Shown here piece after piece: positions 1-11,470 of a DNA stretch of 64,000 nucleotides. The stretch is taken from the NCBI GenBank assembly GCA_010909165.1, contig MU008160.1, positions 1,612,001 through 1,676,000 on the forward strand. The letters are read 5' to 3'. The stretch comes from Anthoceros angustus (taxonomy: Eukaryota > Streptophyta > Anthocerotopsida > Anthocerotales > Anthocerotaceae). The translations under genes were made by a program, and so were the position numbers. Positions within the stretch are counted from its first letter, which is position 1. Each line of letters begins with the position of its first letter. The notes below the pieces were generated by a model, which saw nothing but the letters and a program-made list of their open reading frames with translations, had not been told where the DNA came from and did not search any database.

Positions 1-134
1 CGTCGGTAAAGGAAACTTGCTGTAAAACAGCTTCCTTTCCTGTTCCGGCCTTCCCTGTATAAGGGGAGTACAGGCGATTTGCTTGGTTAGGAAAGGAAGG
101 GATCTCAAGAAAATTTGGTTTGAATTTGTGAGAG

Positions 135-3100
135 ATGGCGAAGGACCAGGATCAGGATGAGGACAGTACTAGTCCAGGCGTGTTGCCGTTCTACTACGAA
201 CCGCAGGAGGAGCAGCAGCAGCAGCAGGATGCTACGTATACACAGGATGGCTCTGCAAGCAGCCAGCCCCGAGCTGTCCATGAAGAATTGGACCAGTCTC
301 CCATCGAGCAAGTGGCGGTCACTGTGCCGACAGTCGATGATCCCGGCCTGCCTGTATGGACGTTCCGGATGTGGGTGCTGGGCTTGGCCTCGTGCCTGGT
401 CCTGTCCTTTGTGAACCAGTTCTTCGGGTACCGGACAGAGCCGCTCATGGTCTCCTCCATCTCTGCGCAGGTGGGTGTTTGGTTTTGGGAAAGGGGCTTT
501 TTCTCTGGTGAATTTGCCATGCAAAGGAAGGATTTGATGGAGGATGGGCATGGCGTGTGCAGATCGTGACGCTCCCGCTGGGAAAGCTGATGGCGGCGGT
601 GCTGCCCGCCCGGGTGTTCCAAGTCCCCTTCACCGGGTGGAAGTTCAGCCTGAATCCGGGGCCCTTCAACGTGAAGGAGCACGTGCTTATCACCATCTTC
701 GCCAACGCCGGGTCCGCCTTCGGAAACGGGAGCGCGTACGGCGTGAGCATCGTGGATATCGTGAAGGCGCTGTACAAGCGCAACATGAGCCTCACGGCGG
801 CCTTCTTCCTGGTCCTTACCACCCAGGCAAGTCATTTACATGCCCAATTTGAAGGCTCCGTCCTCGAGCTTGTTGCAATCACGATTTGGAGTGAGGTCTC
901 GCAGGGAAGATCTCACTCTGATATTGTACAATGCACATGCATTGCCTTGTGCAGACCCTGGGCTATGGTTTTGCAGGGCTCTTGAGAACGTACCTTGTGG
1001 AGAATCCGCACATGTGGTGGCCCAGCAGCCTCGTCCAGGTGCAGCTGTTCCGGTCAGTGTCCATCTTCAGCGTCTCCGCTATGCACAATTTTCGAATCCT
1101 GCTCCTTATCGTTTTCTTTTGTTTCCAGGACATTGCACGAACAAGAGAACGGCAAGGGCCTCAGCCGGCTCAAGTTTTTCCTCATCGCATTGGTATGCAG
1201 CTTCGCATACTACAGTCTTCCCGGCTTCATGTTCCAAATGCTCACATCCCTATCCTGGGTGTGCTGGGCATGGCCACATTCTGTCCCAGCGCAACAAATC
1301 GGTAGGTTAAGTTGCTTGGTGATCCAGGATCGTTAGATCGTTAGGGAGGGGTTTTGTAAGTTGGAAGCTTTGGTGGTGTGTAGGTAGGTACTAAAGGTTG
1401 GATGTAAATGTTACGTAGGATCTGGGATGAAAGGCTTGGGGATAGGGGCCATCGGGCTGGACTGGTCTGCCATCTCTTCCTTCTTGGGCAGCCCATTGGT
1501 GACGCCGTGGTATGCCATAGCCAACGTATTTGTGGGGTACTGCCTCACCATCTACGTTGTGCTTCCCATTGCGTACTGGACCAACCTGTTCCAGGCTAAG
1601 ACTTTCCCCATCTACTCGAGCCGGCTCTTTACAAGGGAGGGGCATCCCTACCCCATCACCTCCATTGTGAACAAGCAATTCGAGTTGGACCAAGCTGCGT
1701 ACAACAGAGTTGGACCTGTTAGGATGTCCACATTCTTTGCCATCAACTACGGGTTTAACTTTGCTGCTCTTGCCGCTACTCTGACGCACGTGATTCTCTT
1801 CCACAGCAGGTAAAGAAGCACTCACCTTTGTCAAGAATGTGTTTCAATACTAGACCAGTGCTGATACTGGTGTCATTGAGACTGACAGAGTGCAACATGT
1901 TGCATGACATGTGAATTCCTGCAGGGAAATATGGCAACGCTTCAAGGCTTCCCGACAGATGAAACCCGACGACATCCACACCCGTCTGATGAGAAAGTAC
2001 CCTGACATTCCCCGTTGGTGGTTCGTTGTCCTGCTCCTGGCCACTCTCGGGGTGTCCATTGTAGTTTACCAAGTATATAAGACAGAGCTACAGCTGCCCT
2101 GGTGGGGCTTGGTGTTTGCCTGTGCGTTTGCTGCATTCTTCACGTTGCCCGTCGGTATCATCGGAGCAACGACAAATCAGGTGAGAGCTAGCTGTACAAT
2201 AGAAGAGAGGAAGACTCGTTTCCGTTCCGGTGCTTGCTGGTGTTGCTGTCGCCGACCTATTTATTTACATGGTCCTACTGGCCTTGTTTTCATCAGTTTA
2301 TAGGACTGAACGTCATCACGGAGTACGTAATGGGGCTGATCATCACGGGCAAACCCATCGCCAATGTCAGCTTCAAAACTTACGGCTACATCAGCATGAC
2401 CCAAGCTTTGGCTTTCTTGCAAGACTTCAAATTGGGCCACTACATGAAGATCCCTCCCCGCAGCATGTTTGCAACGCAGGTATGTATACATCTCCAATCA
2501 TTCCAAGCTGCAGGTCTCGTTAGTCTTGCAATCTCAGAAATTCAGGCACCTGTTTTCCTCTGTTCTTGTCTCTCCGGCTTTGTTGTTGTCTGTCGGGCAT
2601 GCATGTGATGTCTTTTTGCAGGTACTGCAACATGATCTTTGCTAACTGGTGGTGGAACTTGTTGGACGTGATGTGAGCAGTTTATAGGAACAATCGTTGC
2701 TGCATGCGTGAACGTGGGAGTGGCATGGTGGCTACTCAACACAGTGGAGAACATCTGCGACGTAGAGCTTCTGCCTCCCAACAGCCCCTGGACATGCCCG
2801 GGGGATCGGACTTTCTTCTCAGCATCCGTGATATGGGGACTAGTAGGACCCATGAAGATATTCATCAAGGGCCACTACCACGTGCTCAACTGGTTCTTCT
2901 TGCTGGGAGCTCTGGCTCCCGTGCCCATATGGGTGGCCTCCAAGCTGCTGCCTAACGCCAAGTGGGTGCACCTCATCAACATCCCCGTTCTGCTGGGAGC
3001 TACAGGCATGATGCCGCCTGCCACCAGCGTGAACTACACCTCCTGGTTCGCTGTGGGCGTTATCTTCAGCTTCTACGTCTTCAGGTACTACAAGCCATGG

Positions 3101-3292
3101 TGGAGACGTTACAACTACGTCCTGTCGGCAGCTCTGGATGCAGGAGTGGCGTTCATGGGCGTGGCTCTCTACTTCAGTCTGCAGATGAAAGACAGGAATC
3201 TCAATTGGTGGGGCAACAATCTCGACAACTGCCCTCTGGCAAGTTGCCCCACGGCGCCGGGTGTGAACGTCACTGGGTGCCCAATATTTTAG
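135..3292 (+). CDS. Oligopeptide transporter (OPT family), 8 exons
   Basis: Proton-coupled importer of small peptides, or of metal-chelate or glutathione-type conjugates, in a cell membrane; the substrate is not deducible here. The best exon chain is 135-470, 563-826, 955-1052, 1129-1301, 1419-1809, 1925-2180, 2297-2479 and 2681-3292, giving 770 residues, close to the usual 700-760. Family hallmarks seen in order are the N-terminal FFGYR block, [12 protein letters not shown], the '[20 protein letters not shown]' type segment, [15 protein letters not shown], '[20 protein letters not shown]', MKIPPRSMF and a C-terminal NYTSW/CP block. Many hydrophobic segments are present. Start: the ATG at 135 is the first in frame and is followed by an acidic Gln-rich cytosolic head. 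Odd point: intron 2 (827-954) begins GCAAGT, a GC-AG intron. Membership of the OPT rather than the YSL branch follows from the NPGPFN block. Family call is firm; exon ends are read by eye. Confidence 0.93.
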
Positions 3293-3328
3293 GTTTCCGA
3301 GGAGCCTCCCAACCATCTGTATCAACAT

Positions 3329-3462
3329 AACAAAGTTCCCCTGTAAAGCAAGCTTGAATGAAATCTTCCCTGATTGAAAGAATGAACATGGCAGTAACAA
3401 AGTTCCCCTGTAAAGCAAGCTCGAATGAAATCTTCCCTGATAGAAAGAATGAACATGGCAGA
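3329..3462 (+). repeat. 67-bp direct tandem duplication downstream of OPT
   Basis: Two adjacent copies of a 67-bp unit starting AACAAAGTTCCCCTGTAAAG lie at 3329-3395 and 3396-3462. They differ at only a few bases. The unit sits just 3' of the OPT stop codon, so it probably falls in the 3' UTR. Confidence 0.85.
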
Positions 3463-4704
3463 GAAATCGATTATGTGGTTTAGATTTTTAATTATTGGTA
3501 AAATTTTAAGTATGAACTTAGTTTACTCTTAGAGTTAGAAAGTAACTGAGAGCATTCTCATTCGTCTCATTATCTTTTCCCAGGGCAATAAAAACATAGA
3601 ATGAACTTAGGAGTTATCTTTTGTCTACGTGCTCATGCCTCTAACAATAGCTCTACTAGGTTTACACTCACTTATGTCTCCAAACAACCAAGTCTATGAA
3701 GTTCACAATTCATATTTGGGTAATCACATCTCCAAGCAATTAGTGTAGACCCAGAGCACAACACAAACAATTCCAAATCCATAGTTTACAACAAGTCTGG
3801 GCGGTGTAGTTGCTTATCACACTAATCCCTCACATTCAAGGTTTCTTGAAACCTAGGCTTAGACATGAATGCTAATGATTACAAGATTTTTTTTCATTTG
3901 CTTTTGGTGTAAGTTTTCTCGTACCTTTAGTGAATACATCGAGACCAGCTAGGAGAACCTGGAGACCTAGGACTTGGAGATCAATACATTAACGGCCCAT
4001 TGCAGGCATGGATCATCCTTTGAGCCCTTTATTGTAAGATCCTTGGCTGCTCTCAGTAGTCCATAAAAAATAGTGCTCCAAACTGATTAAAATCCTTACA
4101 ACAAGGTCTGCAAGACAACACAATGAAGGGTCTTACAACAAAGGCCGAAGTGCTTCCCAATATGCAGGCCATCTAAGGGCCAAGAGTAGTGAGAGGAGGA
4201 TGACACCCCATCCCATAGTGATAAGGTCCGGAGTCATTTAATCAGAAAGTTCCATTAAACTCATCCTTGGATGTCATTCGTGAAAGAAGGATTAGTATGA
4301 AAATTTTGTTTCGAGGGAAAAGTTATCACTTAGGGAACATTTGAAAAAATAATAAAAAAATTAATATTTCATTCTTATTCTGTTAGCAAGCAGGAATGGT
4401 AAACCCCGAAAGGTCTTCTTCTTTGCAAGCACATAAGATGGCTCTAAGATATTATATGTCACAGCAGCTCCTTCTCCTTCCTCACATATCTCATGTGTAG
4501 ATTTTTCTTCTTGATATGTTCACCGAGACATAGTGATACATGTTTATTCAATGGATCCAAGCTCTGACGTGGTAGTCTATATAATACATCGGATGCAGAC
4601 GCTGTGGAAGTATGCCAATGTACACGAGCATGGCAGGAGACTCCATGCACTTGAAAGTTCTAACGTCTACTATGGTACACAAAAATTGGCGAGTCAGATT
4701 TCGA
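3463..4704. other. Intergenic, no gene seen
   Basis: AT-rich spacer between the 3' ends of the convergent OPT and cyclophilin genes. I see no recognisable protein, RNA gene or terminal repeat; the short open frames here have no family resemblance. Confidence 0.6.
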
Positions 4705-7590
4705 CTACCATCCAGAGAAATCCTTGAATTCTACTCCTGCAGCTTCGGCTTTCCGCTTCTTGCTGATTATGTTGTCCTCTAAGCTGGAGGCGCCAACATC
4801 TTTCACCACCTGCCTTGCCTTCAGGTATTTGCCAACACCGTTACCATTCGCTACAAGAGATACGCCTGATCCTGGATTGCTGAACCATGAGCCCACCTTT
4901 TCCTGTGAGATTGAGAAAGTCTGTTAGCCACCACCTATGCTCAGTGTCAAAGGAAAAGGATGGATGGTACTCACATCCTCCGCAAGTTCCTGAGGAGTTT
5001 TGACTGGCTTGCTCTTCTCCCGTTCCTCCTCTTCGCCTAGCTCTGCATATGGGTTGACGAAAATGGAAACACGCAGGATCTTAATCTCCTCCTGCCACAA
5101 TCTCAAAATGATACAGTTTCGCAAATGTCAGGGAATGACTGCATGGACAACAGCGCTCAATCTCTCATTTAGCCAGATAAACATAGCCAAGGGCGAGAAA
5201 CAGGAGTCTGCCGTTTAAGAGATTACCAATGGCCTGTCGTCATCATCAACAGGGACTTTTTCCATGGCTGCTAGTGTCTCTAAGCCTCCGACAACTTTCC
5301 CAAATATTGTGTGTTTGTAGTTGAGATGCTGAGCTGACTTGTACAAAATAAAGAACTGAGACCCATTTGTATGTGGTCCACTGTTGGCCATGCTAACAAC
5401 ACCCCTTCCTGAATGTATGAGCTTCGAGTTCAGCTCATCTTTGAAAGGCTTTCCCCAAATGGACTCCCCACCTTTGCCTGTCCCAGTTGGATCACCCCCT
5501 TGAATCATAAAATTCCTACAGAAGACAATGACTTCATGTCACATATGGCACTCCACCTCACTGACATACAAAAACAAGCTGAGGGCTGTGGAAACAAGGA
5601 AACCTGATATTCCGGTGGAAAGCAATGCCATCATAATAGCCCTTCTCACAGAGGGTGATAAAGTTCTCACATGCTCGGGGTGTTATATCACAATGGAGTT
5701 CAATGTTGAGGTCTCCATGTGTGGAATGCAATCGGACATACCCTTTCTTTGTAGGGTTCTTCTCAGCTTTCACATACTCAAAATCATTAGTTGTGACTGG
5801 GTCATAGGAGGTGGAAGTAAAGGATCGAGATGCTGCCCCGGTGGTGTACTTGCTTTTGACCTGTGTAGAGGACTCACAGGGTGTAAGTCGCAAAACAAGT
5901 TGTGGAGGAAAGTATCTTCTAAATGGCTGCAAGGTCACAGTGCAATAGCCTACCAGCTTAGTGTTCACAGGAACTAGTTCTCCCTGTGCATGGAGAGCTA
6001 CACGAGCAGCTGTATTCTCAGGTGTCCCGGCTTTAGCAGCCGCTGCACTCCTTCCATGAACTGAGGCTGATGCGGCATCAACCACACTCATGGCTGGTGG
6101 CTTGCCAGGCTTGGATTTAGTGGCTGCTTCCATTTTAGCTGCCCGCTCTCTTGTTTCATCCAAAGCTGCTACTGCAGCAGCTCTTTCTCGTTGGGCCTTC
6201 CCACCACCTCCACCATTCAAGGCAGCCTCTTTGCCTTTGTCGGTTCCAAGTTCGTGCACCATGCGCTTGATATCATCTGACATGTTGATGTTGTACGTGG
6301 GATCTTCCTGCAGCTTTCTCAACTCTGTAGTTAAAATGAGCTCACATTAACATGAGAATGATCACCCACATGGCCCCACGGCCCAATATTGAACCTCCAC
6401 ATCACGGCAGTTTGCTGAAAGCATACCTTCATCATCAAGTTTAAGCTCACGCTTCACATGGTCAAAATCTGTTAGAAGCTTGGCATCCAGGTTATTGGGA
6501 TCCTGTCACAACAGATGAATATCAAAATTCGGTTCAAACGCCAGCTGGCCCTTCAGCCTCACAGGACCTGGGAAACATCCAGTACCATAAACCTACAAGA
6601 AGCCACAAATCATAGCCAATATTGCAGGCTCTGCAAGGCAAAGTTTGCCTCGCCTGAGAGATTGTCAGCCTGCCGTTGTTTCAGAGTTAAAAGCTGACCT
6701 GAATGGTGATGACATCCTCTCTACAAAATGGCTCATCGGAAAGCAGTTCCTTCCAATTTTTGGTCTTAATATTGAGCTCACGAACCGCCTGCATCCCAGA
6801 TCCCATCACAGGTCACCACACTGCGTTGCATGTGATACAACTCATGCAGGAAAACAAGGAAGCTCAATTGAACTGAGAAAGACGAAATCTAACCTCGTAA
6901 CAAAATACATTGCCAGTTGTCTTCACAGCCACGATATGGGTGAACTCGGTGAAAACCTTGTTGAGCACTGGACACTGATATTCTCCTGAAGACGGGCACG
7001 TTTGCAAAGGGAACGTCACTACTGAGCCAGCAATCTAACATCGAAGCAGCTTACCGACTTTCAAAACCCATCAGTCACCTCCAGAAACCATACCATCCGA
7101 ATTTTTGTGGAATCGCAGCTTAATGAGATCCTTCACAGACAACGGTGCCCCAGAAACTGGATTTATTCCATACTTCTGAATGTACGGCACGATGTTCCTA
7201 CACAGAACACAAGCCCAACTCCTCATCGCATGTTGTGTCCTCTCATCACATTAAATCAAATCACATCTCCACTCAAACTTTCACATCCTCATCTTGCATC
7301 CCTCCCACTTACATAATCTCAAAAACATGTCCCTCTGCTGTTCCCACGGGGTCTTCAAACGGGGTAAAAGTCAGCCTGCAGCACCATCCACTGTCGGGTC
7401 AGCAGCAAGCACCCAGGAACATGAAAAGCGACCAAAGCCAAAATTCCGCAACACCAACGTACGCGCAGCAGTAGAAGGGCAGTTGCTTGAAGGGCACTCG
7501 CAAATCCCGATTTTTTGCACCGCCCCACTCTGTAGCCCACTCCGAGCGGGTGATGAACATGCGATCCTTGCTGTGCTGCTTCTTCCCCAT
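4705..7590 (-). CDS. U-box peptidyl-prolyl cis-trans isomerase (PPIL2/CYP65 type), 11 exons
   Basis: Nuclear cyclophilin with an N-terminal U-box; family members associate with the spliceosome and have E3-ligase potential. Exons in order of transcription: 7590-7463, 7375-7313, 7197-7094, 6985-6894, 6788-6699, 6502-6427, 6324-5954, 5860-5604, 5515-5227, 5091-4975 and 4902-4705. They sum to 594 residues, matching plant orthologues. The start [14 protein letters not shown] is the family N-terminus. The U-box lies at about residues 35-110, then a Lys/Ala-rich linker, then the cyclophilin domain with [32 protein letters not shown] and [11 protein letters not shown]. Of the CypA catalytic residues, Arg, Phe, Met, Gln and His are present, but the Trp121 position reads His in SAQHLNYKH, so cyclosporin affinity may be low. 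The C-terminus ends in a FKDFSGW motif typical of this clade. The intron 5953-5861 (93 nt) has no stop in frame. Confidence 0.94.
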
Positions 7591-9030
7591 GGTGAAGCTC
7601 CAGCCACCCAGGCAGGGCACCGACGCCTGCTTAGTCCCTCGGAGACGTCTGTCGGACAAACCCACCCACCAACAGCAGCTCGGTTGCCTTCAACTGAAGG
7701 TATCACGTTCAATCCCCTCTTGTCGGGAACATTCTTGCTTTCATGTCATTGAATATGAACAACCTAGTTCCTCAGCTTCCCAATTTGCCTCTTTACAAAT
7801 ACGGGCTGAAATGTGTCGCGTTGCCCGAGCTGGCCCGAGGCGTCGACGCTAAAGTCTCTAAGAGTCTTTCACAACCCTTTTTCATTTTTGCGCATTCTTT
7901 GGGTGTCTCTACGTCTCCGATAGCAACAAGAGGAGCTGATTATCTTCCAGTATACCAACAAGAGGAGCTGATGTATTTTCTAGTATAGCAACAAGGCCGA
8001 TTTCTAGGGACCAAAGTCCCTCGGATCCCTTACACCCGCTTTCACACACACACACAAAGGGCGCTACACTCACATGATTCCCACAATGGAGCTCTGTTTC
8101 GTCTTGTGCACACTTCCACCGACAGCACCGGTTTAGATTCTCTTCGATCCACAACAATCTTCACAGTTAGTTCCCCAATTAGTTCTCCGTCTCAGCTTCT
8201 TTCTATGGCCTCACACCTCGCATCGTGTACAGTGTTCAGTCACTCCTTCACCCAATCTTCTTTCTCTCTCTCGATTCGCCCCGCAGGCTTCCACCCACAC
8301 ACACACACACTCTCTCTCTCAATTTCGGAACACAACCAACGGGCAAAGGGTAAGGGAAAGAGGAATTCCTGGGCGTCACAGCAGGCGTTACGAGCAAGCT
8401 CCAGACCCGCCCCGTGCCAATCCCTCGATTTCCTCCTCCGTTGTCAGAGTGGTATAGTGAGTATGGCGATTTCTCAAGAGGTGTGAAACACAAAAGTTTA
8501 GGCCCCTTTAATTTTTTTATTAGAGTTGACAAAACATCGATCAAAACGGACTCGAAAAAGTGCCAAAAGAATCTGTTAGTATTCCTTTATGGAAGCTTAG
8601 ATGCAAGTGAGTGCAAATAAAGATCTAGGTAGAGCCAGATAACTTACATGCAGGAAGGGAGCTGCATGTAGGGAGGAAAGCTAGCATGAAATGATGTGGG
8701 GGAGGCATCAATTACACAAGGGAAAGACGAGTAGGAAGGGTGTGTTGTTCTATGGATGGTATAGGGCAGTAGTTGGCCCTACCAGAATGGAGTGGGGCTC
8801 CTTACATGGACAGTTTAAGCAAGCGCATAGGATGTCAAAAGCTAGTCCTACAGACTTAGGGTGATAAGGGTGACCCTACATAGATAGGTCCTTCACGCAC
8901 GCCTCCTTTACCTGCAACACACATTTCTCCTACCCGCCAGCCACTTCCCACTATCGTTTCAAAAAGGAATGTTGCAGACATATATAATTAGGTAGTAGGA
9001 ACTCACTACTTCATGGCTGGAGTAGTGAGT
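7591..9030. other. Intergenic / cyclophilin upstream region
   Basis: Upstream of the cyclophilin start. It holds pyrimidine-rich stretches and short CA microsatellites near 8044-8056 and 8295-8311. These could belong to the minus-strand promoter and 5' UTR. Open frames here have no recognisable domains. Confidence 0.5.
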
Positions 9031-9039
9031 TCAACCCTA

Positions 9040-9665
9040 AGCTGCCACCGCAGTCTTCCAACATGGCCACCGTCCTCCCACACCGCCGCCCTCGCACCTC
9101 CTCCCATACCATTGCACACCCCTCTCCTCCCACACCGCCGCCCTCCCACCTCCTCCCATACCATTGCACACCCCTCTCCTCCCACACCGCCATCCTCGAA
9201 CCTCCTCCCATGCAGTCTTTCAACATTGCCACCGTCCTCCCACGCTGCCGTCCTCCCACCTCCTCCCATACGACTGCACACCCCTCTCCTCCCACACCGC
9301 CATCCTCTTACCTCCTCCCATGCAGTCTTCCAACACTGCCACCGTCCTCCCACACCGCCACCCTTCCACCTCCTCCCATACTACTGCACACCCCTCTCCT
9401 CCCACACCGCCATCCTCCTACCTCCTCCCATATCGCCACCCTCCCACCTCCTCCTATACCACTGCACATCCCTCTCCTCCCACACCGCCATCCTCCTACC
9501 TCCTCCCATATCGCCACCCTCCCACCTCCTCCCACACCGCCACAAACCCTGCCTCCCACATCACCACCAACTTCCTCATTCTCCTACATCATCACTAACT
9601 TCCTCATTCTCCCATACCACCACCAACTTCCCCATTCTCCCATACCTTCTCTCATCTACCCTAAA
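9040..9665 (+). repeat. C-rich, purine-poor minisatellite
   Basis: Degenerate tandem array of units of roughly 55-65 bp built from CCTCCTCCCATA, CACACCCCTCTCCTCCCACACCGCC and CATCCTCC blocks. The plus strand has almost no G. The array is open in all three plus frames (Pro/Ser/His/Thr-rich), which reflects composition rather than coding. Unit edges are blurred. Confidence 0.8.
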
Positions 9666-9859
9666 CACCACCATGCATAAACACAAGCAACCTCGCCCTG
9701 ATCTCGCGCTCCACTTCCACAATATGAAGCACATAAGCCACAACTAAACCCACGAACCACACTAAAACCCAAATTCGAGATATTTTAAGGTGTATGTGAA
9801 ACGGATTAAACAAACCCCCGTTTTTACCATAATCTACTTAACAAGTTATCACTCCCATT

Positions 9860-10180
9860 TTATGATGGAAGTGCTACACCTTAGTGTGCATAGGTTCATC
9901 AACTGAAGCGGAGTATAATGCCCTGTCATTAGCAGCCAGGGAGATACGTTGGATTCGTCAGTTCCTCATGGAAATCCACATCCAGCAGACTACACCAACT
10001 AACCTACTGTGCGATAACCAATCGGCAACAGCCCTATCTGCTAATCCAATTCTACATGCCTGCTCCAAACACATCGAAATACAATTCCATTATATAGGCA
10101 GGTGATAGAGCAGAAAATCATAGCTTAGCTATGTTCCTATGGCCAAGAATGTTGCAAACCTGTTAACAAAGGGGTAATTT
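9860..10180 (+). pseudogene. Ty1/copia RNase H fragment (degenerate)
   Basis: The translation from 9884 reads SSTEAEYNALSLAAREI, then WIRQFL, LCDNQSATALSANPI and SKHIEIQFHYI, the C-terminal RNase H block of copia polyproteins. It then breaks, with stops where the usual 'NVADLLTKGL' tail should be. It is closely similar to the RNase H of the minus-strand element at 53314-57023, so it is the same family in the opposite orientation. No LTRs or other domains are seen nearby. Confidence 0.85.
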
Positions 10181-11003
10181 TACTCTCCAATCTCCTTTGG
10201 CTGGTTGGCCTTAAAAGGCCAAGCTCCCTTGGAAGGTCTCATTCCTCTCCTTGGGACTTGGGCATCCTCTTCTTCTTGGCCTCAAGCCTTAGGACTTGGA
10301 CCTCTCCTTGTACCTTTGGTCCCCTCTTTCGGACTCAAGCCTTGGGACTTAGGCCTCTTTAGGTGACTCTCTCTTGCCCCAAGCATTGGGCTTTAAATTA
10401 AAGGGTCCTTTGTCTATTTGACTTATGAGCTAAGCATAGCCTAACATCATCTTAGCATGCGTAGCATCTCCTTAGCAAGCCTAGCATCGCCTAGCACACT
10501 TAGCTTACTCGCGCGCCTAACAAGCCTAGCATACTAAGCCTTGCGAGGCCTGGTATCACCTAACTTGCCTAACAAGCTTATTAATCCTAGCACGACTATC
10601 TAACGTACACAAGAGATCGTAGCTTGTAACAATAAGAGAGAGTAGCTTGCACGTCGTGGCACAAACATACTCTCCCCACAAGAACAACCACAAATTCCTC
10701 ACACATTGCTCTTAGAGTATATACTAGCCCTTGGCATTGGCATATTCCTAAGATATCCTATTGGCATCAGCATATGCCGGAAATATCCTAAGAATACACT
10801 ACAATATGCAAGAAATATGCTAAAGCATATTACTTGTGCTTATCCACTTAGCTGTTGCTAACCATGTTTAATTAACACTAATAAATGCTTAATTAAATTA
10901 ATTATATTAGATTAATCAATTAATAATTACTTACTTAAAGATAAGTAATTAGATTAGCGAATGCTAACCATATACTAAACCCAAGTGCAGAGATTAGTGT
11001 CAC
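10181..11003. other. Repeat-like spacer, no gene seen
   Basis: The stretch 10435-10600 repeats short motifs such as CCTAGCAT and CTTAGCA many times. 10850-10990 is AT-rich (TTAATTAA-like). No coding potential is recognised. It may be the rest of the decayed retroelement next to the copia RNase H fragment. Confidence 0.45.
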
Positions 11004-11369
11004 ATGCGTGACAGGGAGCTCTGGGTGAAGACGGAGATGATGGCCTCAGCGCAGCTGCTTGAGCACAAGTGGCAGAAGGAATATCGGGTCCTGCAAGGGC
11101 AAGTCGAGGAGGCCATCCAGCAGGTCGACTCGGTCTTCGCGTACTACCATGCAGAGTTGTTGAAGGTACAAGGCAAGGAGGTCATCCAGCAAGTCGACTC
11201 GTACTTCGTGTACTGCATGGGTCGACTCGTACTTCGTGTACTACCATGCAGAGTTGCTGAAGGCGCAAGGCGAGGAGGCCATCCAGCAGGTCGACCATGT
11301 AGAGTTGCTGAAGGCGAGGAGGCCATCCAGCAGGTTGACTTGGACTGCAAAGTTGCTGAAGGCTGTTAG
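11004..11369 (+). repeat. Tandem 69-bp repeat with open frame (AIQQVDS... units)
   Basis: Units starting near 11109, 11178, 11275 and about 11316 share GAGGCCATCCAGCAGGTCGAC followed by a TACTACCATGCAGAGTTG block. The first period is 69 bp (23 codons). Later copies carry a 28-bp internal duplication and truncations that shift the frame. The 121-codon frame gives an amphipathic, Gln/Glu-rich peptide. This could be a relic of a coiled-coil or gag-like protein, but I recognise no family. Confidence 0.55.
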
Positions 11370-11470
11370 CGCTGTCCGCATGCCTGAGGAAACTTCGGGT
11401 TCGGAGGAAGGATCCGAGGAGCCTACAAGAGGGGTTCCGATTAGGGACATAGTGTTGTATTCTTTCTAGT

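Noticed and set aside
9013-9747. Long Pro/Ser/His-rich open frames
   Set aside because: All three plus frames and several minus frames are open at once because of composition and tandem repeats; no start context or domain.
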